Of a stretch of 64,000 bases of DNA, positions 8,087 to 15,460 are shown piece after piece. Origin of the DNA: Variovorax brevis. GTDB taxonomy: Bacteria > Pseudomonadota > Gammaproteobacteria > Burkholderiales > Burkholderiaceae_C. The notes under the pieces are model-generated. The model did not search any database. It had not been told where the DNA came from and saw only the letters and a program-made list of their open reading frames with translations. Position numbers and translations under genes: made by a program. Each line of letters opens with the position of its first letter. Positions within the stretch are counted from its first letter, which is position 1. The stretch covers positions 1 through 64,000 of the forward strand of contig NZ_JASZYG010000009.1 in the NCBI RefSeq assembly GCF_030317105.1, in the 5' to 3' direction.

Positions 8087-8593
8087 ATGATCAAGGTTGG
8101 CGACACCCTTCCCCAAGCCACATTGCAGGAATACTCGGAAGTCGAGGGCGAAGGCTGCAGCATCGGTCCGAACCCGGTCGACACGACCAAGGCGGCGGCC
8201 GGCAAGACGATTGCCCTGTTCGCGCTGCCCGGTGCCTTCACGCCAACATGCTCCGTCAAGCACGTGCCGGGCTACGTCGAGCAATACGACGACCTGAAGG
8301 CCGCCGGCGTTGATGAAATCTGGTGCGTGAGCGTCAACGACGCTTTCGTGATGGGCGCTTGGGCGCGCGAGCAGAAGACCGGCACCAAGGTCCGCATGCT
8401 GGCCGACGGAAGCGCTGACTTCGCCAAGGCGACCGGCCTGACGCTGGACCTCACCAGCCGCGGCATGGGCCTGCGCAGCAACCGCTACTCGATGCTCGTC
8501 AAGGACGGCAAGGTTGCGGCGCTCAATGTGGAAGGCCCCGGCAAGTTTGAAGTGAGCGACGCTGCGACGTTGCTGGCACAAGCCCGCGGCTAG
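8087..8593 (+). CDS. Peroxiredoxin, Prx5/AhpE-like redoxin
   Basis: 168 residues of a thioredoxin-fold peroxidase that reduces hydrogen peroxide and alkyl hydroperoxides in the cytoplasm. The active site 'PGAFTPTC' (Pro 48 to the peroxidatic Cys 55) is the P-x-x-x-T-x-x-C motif of the Prx5 group. 'DEIWCVSVNDAFVMGAWA' and 'RGMGLRSNRYSML' are also typical; the latter carries the conserved arginine region. No obvious resolving cysteine near the C-terminus is seen, so it may work through glutathione or thioredoxin as a 1-Cys type. GGAG 12 bases upstream supports the start. Confidence 0.92.
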   Translation: MIKVGDTLPQATLQEYSEVEGEGCSIGPNPVDTTKAAAGKTIALFALPGAFTPTCSVKHVPGYVEQYDDLKAAGVDEIWCVSVNDAFVMGAWAREQKTGTKVRMLADGSADFAKATGLTLDLTSRGMGLRSNRYSMLVKDGKVAALNVEGPGKFEVSDAATLLAQARG

Positions 8594-8604
8594 TCCAGTT
8601 CGGG

Positions 8605-9195
8605 CTAAAGCTCGACCTTGAGGTAGTGCGACCCGGCAATCGGGTTGTGATAGTAGGGCGGCACTTCCTCGAAGCCCAGTTCCTCGTAGAGGGTCCGGGC
8701 GGCTTCCATGTCGTCGAGCGTGTCGAGCAGGACGCAGGCGTAGCCTGCGCTGCGCGCCGCGTCCAGGACTGCTTCGACAAGCTGGCGTCCGAGGCCCATG
8801 CTGCGGTAGGCGGGTCGCACGTACAGCCGCTTCATCTCCGCTGCGTTGGGATAATCTGCCGAATCCAGCGGCCTCAGCGCGCAGCAGCCCATGACATGCG
8901 AAGTCCGGCCGCCGCCGCGCTGGAGCAACACGCGCGGATCGTCGGGAATCCCGGCGGGCACCTGCGACGAATCCATCAAGGCGAGCACCAACGCGCCCCG
9001 GGGCTCCGCATAGTCGCCCGGAAGGCTGGCAAGCTCTTCTTCGAAATGCTGGAAGCACAGGTCCACGTTGAGCGAATGGGCATAGTCTTCGAAGATGGCG
9101 CGCGTCGCCCTCAACTCGTGCGCCTCATCGGGCGTGACGATGGCAACGTTGGGTGCTTCCGCCAGTGGCAGCGGACGGGAAACCGAGAAGCTCAT
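8605..9195 (-). CDS. GNAT family N-acetyltransferase
   Basis: 196 residues from the ATG at 9195, which overlaps the stop of the cytochrome b561 gene by ATGA; a start 13 codons upstream is less likely. The acetyl-CoA loop is visible as 'YRSMGLGRQLVEAV' (the R/Q-x-x-G-x-G/A motif), preceded by 'AAEMKRLYVRP' and followed by 'TLYEELGFEEVPPY', the usual last part of the fold. The acceptor substrate cannot be told. Its start overlap suggests that it is the second gene of an operon with the cytochrome. Confidence 0.85.
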   Translation of the reverse strand: MSFSVSRPLPLAEAPNVAIVTPDEAHELRATRAIFEDYAHSLNVDLCFQHFEEELASLPGDYAEPRGALVLALMDSSQVPAGIPDDPRVLLQRGGGRTSHVMGCCALRPLDSADYPNAAEMKRLYVRPAYRSMGLGRQLVEAVLDAARSAGYACVLLDTLDDMEAARTLYEELGFEEVPPYYHNPIAGSHYLKVEL

Positions 9196-9902
9196 ACGCG
9201 AAGCGAAGCAATCCAGTAAGAGAAGCCTGCGCAAACGGCGAAGACCATCAGCGCAACCATGCGCGATGCCGTGTCATCCCGGCTGGGCATGGCGCGGTGT
9301 GACACGAGCTTGTCGCCCAAGACCATCGGCCGCACCAGGCGATGGCGCCGCACGAGCACGTAAAACAGGACGGCGGCCACATGCATGCACACAAGCGCCA
9401 GGATGATCCACTTGCCCACCTGACTGTGCCATCCACTCGCCAGGCTCACAGTGGCGTTGGAGACGAAACGGGTCAGCGGCCCGGACGACGCAATCTCGTC
9501 ATCGGACACCAGGCCCGTTGCCACCTGCAGGATCAACAGGCCCAGCAGTGCAAAAACGGAGAGCGCCCCCAGCGGCGTATGCCCCACCAGATGATCCGGG
9601 TGCGACTGCCCCCGCAGGTAGGCCGACAGGGATGACGGTGCATAGATGAATGCGGCAAAACGAGACCAGCGTCCGCCGATGAAGCCCCAGATCACGCGAA
9701 ACACCAGCAACGCCAGGACAAGATGGCCCACGCGGAAGTGCCACTCCATGATGCCGGCCGAGCCCGTGACGACCTGCGAAATCACGGCCGCCGCCAACGT
9801 CCAGTGAAACAGGCGCGTCGGCAGGTCCCAGACCCGTATCCGGAGCGTCGGCGCCGCTTCAAGGTCGGCAAAGCCCGTCGGTAGGGCGGAGGGGTCGGAC
9901 AT
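9192..9902 (-). CDS. Cytochrome b561-family membrane protein
   Basis: 236 residues from the ATG at 9902. It begins with the diagnostic 'VWDLPTRLFHWTLAAAV' and shows four to five hydrophobic segments with histidines placed for haem b ligation ('WHFRVGHLVLALLV', 'GHTPLGALSVFALL', 'MHVAAVLFYVLVRRHRL'). Proteins of this type pass electrons between membrane quinone and a periplasmic cytochrome c. The gene is divergent from a cytochrome c' gene 166 bases away, a common pairing, so the two may form one electron path. Confidence 0.88.
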   Translation of the reverse strand: MSDPSALPTGFADLEAAPTLRIRVWDLPTRLFHWTLAAAVISQVVTGSAGIMEWHFRVGHLVLALLVFRVIWGFIGGRWSRFAAFIYAPSSLSAYLRGQSHPDHLVGHTPLGALSVFALLGLLILQVATGLVSDDEIASSGPLTRFVSNATVSLASGWHSQVGKWIILALVCMHVAAVLFYVLVRRHRLVRPMVLGDKLVSHRAMPSRDDTASRMVALMVFAVCAGFSYWIASLRV

Positions 9903-10068
9903 GTCGTCGAAAACGCGAGCGACGCGGCAGTGGACAGACACGCAGATTAGCAAAAGCACAGCCGCGCGGAGACCGGGATTGTTTCTATGCGCTTCTGCCG
10001 GGCGCCGCCTACACTTGATGCGCCCCGTGCACCGTGCGGGTGCGAACCAGAAAAAGGGGACAACCACG

Positions 10069-10515
10069 ATGATCCGCTTCGCTTCGCTCCTGCTGGCTGG
10101 TGCCGGCGCGCTTCTGGCGATTCCGGCCTCGGCCCAGTTTGCCAAGACGGAAGACGCCATCCACTATCGCCAGTCCGCAATGACCATCCAGGGAACACAC
10201 TTCGGGCGCATTGGCGCCATGGTGAACGGTCGCGTTCCCTACGACGCCGCCGCGGCGGTGGCCAATGCGGAAATCATGGCCGTTGTCGTCAAGCTTCCGT
10301 GGCAGGGATTCGGCCCGGGAACGGAGGGCGGCAAGGCCAAGCCGGAGATCTGGAAGGAACAGGCGAAATTCAAGGAAATCAGCGACAAGCTGGTGGTGGA
10401 GGTCGACAAGCTCCTGGTGGCCGCCAAAGGGGGCAACCTCGACGCGCTCAAGGCCCAGTTCGCCCAGACGGGCGACACCTGCAAGTCCTGCCACGACGCG
10501 TTCCGCAACAAGTAA
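10069..10515 (+). CDS. Cytochrome c' (periplasmic)
   Basis: 148 residues. The signal peptide 'MIRFASLLLAGAGALLAIPASA' is followed by a four-helix cytochrome c' sequence and a C-terminal haem site CKSCH (Cys 138, Cys 141, His 142), the class II position. Cytochromes c' bind NO and CO and are linked to nitrosative stress defence. The ribosome site AAAAGGGGA lies 9 bases upstream. A divergent cytochrome b561 gene shares the intergenic region. Confidence 0.93.
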   Translation: MIRFASLLLAGAGALLAIPASAQFAKTEDAIHYRQSAMTIQGTHFGRIGAMVNGRVPYDAAAAVANAEIMAVVVKLPWQGFGPGTEGGKAKPEIWKEQAKFKEISDKLVVEVDKLLVAAKGGNLDALKAQFAQTGDTCKSCHDAFRNK

Positions 10516-10517
10516 AA

Positions 10518-10539
10518 AAGGCGCCGAAGTCGGCGCCTT
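10518..10539. terminator. Bidirectional terminator between cytochrome c' and the TlpA gene
   Basis: AAGGCGCCG and CGGCGCCTT form a 9-bp stem around a 4-base loop. The A run at 10513-10519 becomes a U run on the minus strand, so the element is strongest for the leftward tlpA-like gene; the plus strand has only TTGTCT. The two genes converge here. Confidence 0.75.
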
Positions 10540-10581
10540 GTCTATCTGGGCCGCATTGGGCCCGGTGGATGTGCCGAAGCC

Positions 10582-11079
10582 TCACGCCTCGGCCAACAGC
10601 TTTTCGATCAGCTTGTGCAGTTCGGCAAAGTCGGGCTCGCCCACATAGCGCTTGACGATTTCGCCGCGCTTGTTCACCAGATAGCTCGTGGGCGTGAGTT
10701 GAACTTCGCCCCAGGCTTGTGCCACCGCACCCGTGTTGTCGATGGCCACCTTGAACGGCAGCTTGCGCGTCTCAGTGAAGTTCACCACGTAGCTCGGCGG
10801 GTCGTAGCTCATGGCCACCGCCACCGTGTCGTAGCCCTTGGCCTTGTACTTGTCGTAGGTGGCGATGACCTTGGGCATCTCGGCCACGCAGGTGACGCAA
10901 CTGGTCGCCCAGAAATTGACCAGCGTGACCTTGCCCTTGAGGTCTTCGGTGCTCTTCTTGCTGCCATCGAGCAGCACAAAAGTCGATGCCGGTGCCGCCG
11001 AAACGCCCGTGTTCAGGTAGACGCCCACGCCGACGGCCAGTGCGATGGCGGTAGCGGCGGCAATGACGACTTTTTTCAT
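10582..11079 (-). CDS. TlpA/ResA-type periplasmic thioredoxin
   Basis: 165 residues. An uncleaved or cleaved N-terminal hydrophobic segment ('VVIAAATAIALAVGVGVYL') directs it to the periplasm. The thioredoxin fold has 'VNFWATSCVTCVAEMPKV', with active cysteines 61 and 64, and the cis-proline 'LTPTSYLVNKRGEIV'. Proteins of this kind reduce cytochrome c apoproteins or protect envelope thiols. The redox pair CVTC differs from the CxPC of many TlpA proteins, so its potential may differ. It converges on the cytochrome c' gene. Confidence 0.88.
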   Translation of the reverse strand: MKKVVIAAATAIALAVGVGVYLNTGVSAAPASTFVLLDGSKKSTEDLKGKVTLVNFWATSCVTCVAEMPKVIATYDKYKAKGYDTVAVAMSYDPPSYVVNFTETRKLPFKVAIDNTGAVAQAWGEVQLTPTSYLVNKRGEIVKRYVGEPDFAELHKLIEKLLAEA

Positions 11080-11176
11080 GGTGCTCGTATCGAGGGGTGA
11101 AGCCGATTTTAGTTCCCTTCCACGTCAAGCGTCCCGCGCAGGGCCTTGCGTTGCGGCAGCACATAATCGCTCCCCC

Positions 11177-11725
11177 ATGTCCCTCTTTGCCCGCTGGTAC
11201 GCACTCCTTGTCTTGACGGTTCCGGGTTTTGCAATGGTCGCGTGCAGCCCGGTGTTCAACTGGCGCGAAACATCGCTCGAAGGCGCGGACCTCGTCGCGC
11301 TGCTGCCCTGCAAGCCGGACCGGGCCAGCCGCGACCTGCCGCTCGGCAGCGAAGCAGTTCACGTCACCATGGCCGGCTGCGAAGCGGGTGATGCGACCTT
11401 CGCCGTGGCGCATGCCAGCGCCAGCGATGCAACGCAAGCGCAAAACTGGCTTGCGGCATGGCACGCACAGGCCCTCTCGCAATGGCAAGGCGCGCAGATC
11501 GATGAAGCACCGGCCACCGTCCTGCGGGCCGCAACGGCGCCGCCGCCGGTTCAATTCGCCGCGAGCCGACAGGCGCCCGATGGCCGCACCGCACAGGTGC
11601 GCACCGTCTGGTTCGCGCAGACGGGCCGCAATGGCCGCGTGTCGGTCTATCAGGCCACCGTGCTGGGAACCCCGTCAGCCAAAGATGCTGCCACGACGTT
11701 CTTTGAAGGTCTGCGACTGCCATAA
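11177..11725 (+). CDS. Predicted lipoprotein of unknown function
   Basis: 182 residues from ATG 11177. A hydrophobic N-terminus ends in 'GFAMVACSP', a possible though imperfect lipobox. The rest is Ala-rich with no recognised domain; two further cysteines ('LPCKPDR', 'MAGCEAGD') could form a disulphide. No Shine-Dalgarno sequence is seen. A CATAAT hexamer at 11162-11167 ends 9 bases before the ATG, so the message may have a very short leader. It precedes the PTS genes on the same strand with an 88-base gap. Confidence 0.7.
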   Translation: MSLFARWYALLVLTVPGFAMVACSPVFNWRETSLEGADLVALLPCKPDRASRDLPLGSEAVHVTMAGCEAGDATFAVAHASASDATQAQNWLAAWHAQALSQWQGAQIDEAPATVLRAATAPPPVQFAASRQAPDGRTAQVRTVWFAQTGRNGRVSVYQATVLGTPSAKDAATTFFEGLRLP

Positions 11726-11813
11726 GTCTCATCCTGCGACACCCGGCACGCCAGCGGGCCCTACCATCCGCCAACTGCCGCCTCATAATCGAAGCGACCG
11801 CGTCCCGCACTGC

Positions 11814-12272
11814 ATGAACAGCATCCTCGTCATCGCTCACGCTCCATTGGCGCATGCACTGCGCCAGTGCGCCTTGCATGTCTTTCCGGACTGCGAGCAG
11901 GACATTGCTGCCATCGACGTGCAACCCAACGTGTCGCCCGAAGAAACATTGGCTGCCGCGCGCATCACGCTGGCGCAGTTGCTCGGCCGTTCGCCACGCT
12001 CCAGGGTGCTGGTGCTGGCCGACGTGTTCGGTGCAACGCCTTGCAACGTGGCACAAAAGCTGGTCGACGGCGTGCATTCCAAGCTGGTGGCAGGCGTCAA
12101 CCTGCCCATGCTGCTTCGCGCCGTCACGTATCGGCACGAACCGCTGGATGCCCAGGTCCAGCGCGCCATCGCGGGCGGCACATCGGGTGTCATGCAGGTT
12201 GCGGTCGCGGCACCCCAGAATCAGGCGAGAAGAAAACACAGTGATCAAGACATCCGTGACCATCAGCAATAA
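11814..12272 (+). CDS. PTS EIIA component, mannose type
   Basis: 152 residues. 'SILVIAHAPLAHAL' places the phosphorylatable histidine at residue 9, and 'VLVLADVFGATPCNVAQKL' and 'LVAGVNLPMLLRAV' are the conserved EIIA-Man core. It would take phosphate from HPr. No EIIB or EIIC gene is nearby, so as in other Burkholderiales this chain is probably regulatory rather than a sugar importer. Its last 32 bases overlap the HPr gene in another frame. The ATG lacks a clear ribosome site. Confidence 0.9.
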   Translation: MNSILVIAHAPLAHALRQCALHVFPDCEQDIAAIDVQPNVSPEETLAAARITLAQLLGRSPRSRVLVLADVFGATPCNVAQKLVDGVHSKLVAGVNLPMLLRAVTYRHEPLDAQVQRAIAGGTSGVMQVAVAAPQNQARRKHSDQDIRDHQQ

Positions 12273-12510
12273 GCTCGGCTTGCATGCACGCGCATCGGCC
12301 AAGCTCACCAAGATTGCAGGGAGCTTCCCGTGCGAAGTGTGGATTTCCCGAGGCGACCGACGTGTCAATGCCAAGAGCATCATGGGTGTCATGATGCTGG
12401 CGGCCGGCATGGGCGTGACGGTCGACATCGAGACCAACGGCGATCAGGAGCAACAGGCGATGGATGCCCTCGTGACCCTGATGAACGACAAGTTCGGCGA
12501 AGGCGAATGA
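12241..12510 (+). CDS. ptsH: Phosphocarrier protein HPr
   Basis: 89 residues from a GTG at 12241 that lies inside the EIIA gene. 'NKLGLHARASAKLTKIA' carries the active-site His 15, and 'RRVNAKSIMGVMMLAAG' carries Ser 46, the target of HPr kinase in species that have it. The GTG start and weak upstream GAGAAG suggest modest or coupled translation with EIIA. HPr passes phosphate from EI to EIIA. Confidence 0.95.
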   Translation: MIKTSVTISNKLGLHARASAKLTKIAGSFPCEVWISRGDRRVNAKSIMGVMMLAAGMGVTVDIETNGDQEQQAMDALVTLMNDKFGEGE

Positions 12511-12523
12511 CGACGGAGGCTGC

Positions 12524-14320
12524 ATGACGCTGTCGGTCCACGGTCTACCGGTCGCTCGGGGCATTGCCATCGGGCGAGCGGTGATGGTGGTGTCCAGCCG
12601 CATCGATGTCGCCCACTATTTCATCAAGCCCACGGAGGTCGATACCGAAATCGACCGGGTGCGCGTCGCACGCGACGCTGTTGCCGAAGAGCTGCATCGC
12701 TTGCAGGTCAGCGTCGGCCAGATGGGTCCCAACGATGCCCCGCACGAACTGGCAGCCCTGCTCGACGTGCACCTGATGCTCTTGCAGGACGAAGCCCTCA
12801 CCGGCGGCGTCAAGCACTGGATCACCGAACGCCTCTACAACGCGGAGTGGGCGCTAACCACCCAGCTCGAAATCATCGCGCGCCAGTTCGACGAGATGGA
12901 GGACGAGTACCTGCGTGAGCGCAAGGCCGACCTCGAGCAGGTGGTTGAGCGCATGCTCCATCGCATGAAGGGCACCGCCGCGGTGCTTGCGCCCTCGCCC
13001 CCGCGGCGCAAGCAAAAGCACCACGATGACGACGGCAGCGACCCGATGTCAGGCGATGCCATTGACGCGCCGCTCGTGCTCATTGCGCACGACCTGTCGC
13101 CGGCCGACATGCTGCAGTTCAAGAAGAGCGTGTTTGCCGGCTTCGTGACGGACGCCGGCGGGCGCACGTCGCACACCGCCATCGTGGCGCGCAGCATGGA
13201 CATACCGGCCGTCGTGGGTGCGCGCACCGCGAGCCAGCTGGTGCGGCAGGACGACTGGGTCATCATCGATGGCGATTCGGGTGTCGTCATCGTCGATCCT
13301 TCCCCGATCATCCTGGCGGAGTACGGCTTCAAGCAGCGGCAGGGCGAACTGGAGCGCAGCCGCCTGTCGCGCCTTCGCCATAAGCCGGCCGTCACGCTCG
13401 ACGGACAGCGCATCGACCTGCTGGCCAACATCGAAATGCCGGAAGACACCATTGGCGCCGTCAAGGCTGGCGCGGTGGGCGTGGGGCTGTTTCGCAGCGA
13501 GTTTCTTTTCATGGGGCGCGAGGCGCAGCAACTCACGCGCTTGCCCAACGAGGAAGAGCAATACCAGGCGTACAAGCGGGCGGTGGAAGGCATGCAGGGC
13601 ATGCCGGTGACCATCCGCACCATTGACGTGGGCGCAGACAAGCAGCTCGACGGCAAGTCGTCGCGCGAAGAGTCCCACCTCAATCCGGCGCTGGGCCTGC
13701 GCGCCATTCGCTGGAGCCTGGCCGATCCGTCGATGTTTTTGACGCAGCTGCGCGCCATCCTGCGCGCGTCTTCGCATGGCGAGATCAACCTGCTGATTCC
13801 CATGCTGGCGCATGCGAGCGAGATTCGCCAGACGCTCAGCTTGCTCGACTTCGCGCGGGCCGAACTGGACAACCGCGGTGCCGTCTACGGCAACCTCAAG
13901 GTCGGCGCGATGATCGAGATTCCCGCGGCGGCGCTCACGCTGCGCACCTTCCTGAAGCACTTCGACTTTCTCTCGATCGGCACCAACGACCTGATCCAGT
14001 ACACGCTGGCCATCGACCGTTCCGACGAGGCGGTGGCGCACCTTTACGACCCCGCGCATCCGGCCGTGTTGCGACTGGTCGCCGACACCATTGCCGAGTG
14101 CCGGCGCCAAGGCAAGCCTGTGAGCGTCTGCGGCGAAATGGCCGGCGACGTCATGTTTACTCGCCTGCTGCTGGGCTTGGGCTTGCGCAGCTTTTCCATG
14201 CACCCGTCGCAAATCCTGGCAGTCAAGCAGGAAGTGCTGCGTGCGGACATCAGCAAGCTGGAAGCGTGGGCGCAGGAAGTGATCGAGTCCGAAGACCCCG
14301 CCGCCGCCATCGCGCGTTGA
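12524..14320 (+). CDS. ptsI: PTS enzyme I (phosphoenolpyruvate-protein phosphotransferase)
   Basis: 598 residues; E. coli EI has 575. The swivelling phosphohistidine domain has 'GGRTSHTAIVARSMDIPAVV' with active His 217, the PEP-binding barrel has 'LFRSEFLFMGR' and 'IGTNDLIQYTLAIDRSD', and 'VSVCGEMAGD' holds the catalytic Cys 536. A charged insertion of about 20 residues around position 160-175 ('RRKQKHHDDDGSD') lies just before the phosphohistidine domain and is absent in E. coli. GGAGG at 12514-12518 is the ribosome site. It is the last gene of the EIIA-HPr-EI operon. Confidence 0.96.
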   Translation: MTLSVHGLPVARGIAIGRAVMVVSSRIDVAHYFIKPTEVDTEIDRVRVARDAVAEELHRLQVSVGQMGPNDAPHELAALLDVHLMLLQDEALTGGVKHWITERLYNAEWALTTQLEIIARQFDEMEDEYLRERKADLEQVVERMLHRMKGTAAVLAPSPPRRKQKHHDDDGSDPMSGDAIDAPLVLIAHDLSPADMLQFKKSVFAGFVTDAGGRTSHTAIVARSMDIPAVVGARTASQLVRQDDWVIIDGDSGVVIVDPSPIILAEYGFKQRQGELERSRLSRLRHKPAVTLDGQRIDLLANIEMPEDTIGAVKAGAVGVGLFRSEFLFMGREAQQLTRLPNEEEQYQAYKRAVEGMQGMPVTIRTIDVGADKQLDGKSSREESHLNPALGLRAIRWSLADPSMFLTQLRAILRASSHGEINLLIPMLAHASEIRQTLSLLDFARAELDNRGAVYGNLKVGAMIEIPAAALTLRTFLKHFDFLSIGTNDLIQYTLAIDRSDEAVAHLYDPAHPAVLRLVADTIAECRRQGKPVSVCGEMAGDVMFTRLLLGLGLRSFSMHPSQILAVKQEVLRADISKLEAWAQEVIESEDPAAAIAR

Positions 14321-14397
14321 ATGACGCTCACCCCGAGGGGGCGAGGTTTCGCGAGACGCGGTGAAGCTCTGTTGAGGCGACATGAGCCTTCGCCGCA

Positions 14398-14417
14398 ATA
14401 AAACGAAATAAACCGAA
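14398..14417 (+). promoter_or_regulatory. 10-bp direct repeat, possible response-regulator site
   Basis: Two adjacent decamers, ATAAAACGAA and ATAAACCGAA, are identical at nine of ten bases and stand out as A-rich in a GC-rich region. OmpR-family regulators bind direct repeats spaced by one helical turn, and a gene for such a regulator lies about 1 kb downstream in the same cluster. The assignment is inference. Confidence 0.4.
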
Positions 14418-14458
14418 ACCGCGGCGAAAGGACTTCAGGCCGCGCCGCCAGCACCATC

Positions 14459-14487
14459 GAGTCTTCCAAACCCAACGAGGAAGACTC
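14459..14487 (+). promoter_or_regulatory. Hairpin masking the ribosome site of the Spy-like gene
   Basis: GAGTCTTCC at 14459-14467 is a perfect 9-bp complement of GGAAGACTC at 14479-14487, with an 11-base loop. The Shine-Dalgarno sequence GAGGA (14477-14481) lies partly in the right arm and the ATG follows at 14490. In RNA this would hide the ribosome site; in DNA it could be a dyad operator. Either way it points to control of the next gene. Confidence 0.6.
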
Positions 14488-14489
14488 TC

Positions 14490-14945
14490 ATGAAACCCTG
14501 GATCAAACGCTCCCTTTTCGGCTTTGCCGGCGCCGCGCTCATCGCGGGCAGCATCGGCGGCTGCGCGGCACACCGCTATGGGTGGAACGGCAATTCGGCC
14601 GAGTTCCGCGCCAAGGTGGTCGAGCGCGTGGGCAGCAAGCTCGACCTCGACGCGTCGCAAAAGCAGAAGCTCTCGGTGCTGACCGAGAAACTGCAGGCCC
14701 AGCGCGAAGCCGTTCGCGGCGGCGGCGACCCGCGCGTGCAGTTTCGCCAACTCTTTGCAGGCGACAAGCTCGACCAGGCAGGCGCCGCCAAGCTGATCGA
14801 CGAGAAGACCACCGCCGTTCGCAACGGAAGCGCCGAGGTCATTGCCGCCGCGGCGGACTTCTTCGACAACCTGAACCCGACACAGCAGGCGAAGATCCGC
14901 GAGTTCATGGAACGCGGTCGCGGACATTGGGGCCATCGTGGCTGA
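14490..14945 (+). CDS. Spy/CpxP-like periplasmic protein (LTxxQ-type)
   Basis: 151 residues. A signal sequence with a possible lipobox ('AGSIGGCAAHRYG') precedes a mostly helical, charged domain. 'LDLDASQKQKLSVLTEKLQA' and 'FFDNLNPTQQAKIREFMER' are the paired L-T/N-x-x-Q-type motifs of the Spy/CpxP family of envelope chaperones and stress sensors. It ends in a His/Gly-rich tail ('GRGHWGHRG'). It heads a cluster with a two-component system, like cpxP with cpxRA, which suggests that the pair senses envelope stress. Confidence 0.82.
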   Translation: MKPWIKRSLFGFAGAALIAGSIGGCAAHRYGWNGNSAEFRAKVVERVGSKLDLDASQKQKLSVLTEKLQAQREAVRGGGDPRVQFRQLFAGDKLDQAGAAKLIDEKTTAVRNGSAEVIAAAADFFDNLNPTQQAKIREFMERGRGHWGHRG

Positions 14946-15411
14946 TGCTCTCAAGGCAGGCCCACGCGCGTGGGCGACGTCAGGCGCGCGCAGCGTGGCC
15001 GCGCGCTCGCACGCCGTGCAAGGCGAAGCGGGCGCGGTCACGGGTGGGCCGCGCAGCTTGCTGCGACTCGAAGGCGCCGTCATCCTGCTCGCCGCGGCCG
15101 TTGCGTACACGCAATTCGGCGCAGGCTGGGGCCTGTTTGCCGCGCTGTTCCTCGTGCCGGACCTTGCGCTGCTGGCCTACTTCGCCGGCCCGCGCCAGGG
15201 CGCCGCGACGTATAACGCCATGCACTCGACCATCGGACCTGCCGCGCTGATCGCCTTGGGCGCGATGGGAGACACGCCGCTGGCGCTCGCCATCGGCCTC
15301 ATCTGGCTGGCGCACGTCGGACTGGACCGTGCGCTCGGCTTCGGACTCAAGTACGACAAGGGATTTAGCTACACGCACCTGGGCCCGGTCGGCCCGGTCG
15401 ATCCGTGGTGA
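14938..15411 (+). CDS. DUF4260-like membrane protein
   Basis: 157 residues from a GTG at 14938 that overlaps the previous stop by 8 bases. After about 40 residues come three to four hydrophobic segments with 'LFAALFLVPDLALLAYFAG', 'YNAMHSTIGPAALIALG' and 'WLAHVGLDRALGFGLKY', a pattern I associate with the DUF4260 family of unknown function. The C-terminal 'GFSYTHLGPVG' is also typical. It is tightly coupled to the Spy-like gene and to the regulator genes. Confidence 0.75.
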   Translation: MADALKAGPRAWATSGARSVAARSHAVQGEAGAVTGGPRSLLRLEGAVILLAAAVAYTQFGAGWGLFAALFLVPDLALLAYFAGPRQGAATYNAMHSTIGPAALIALGAMGDTPLALAIGLIWLAHVGLDRALGFGLKYDKGFSYTHLGPVGPVDPW

Positions 15412-15460
15412 TCCGCGCAAAAAGCCGCGTGCGCTGCAAGCCGTGACAGAGAATCGCGCC

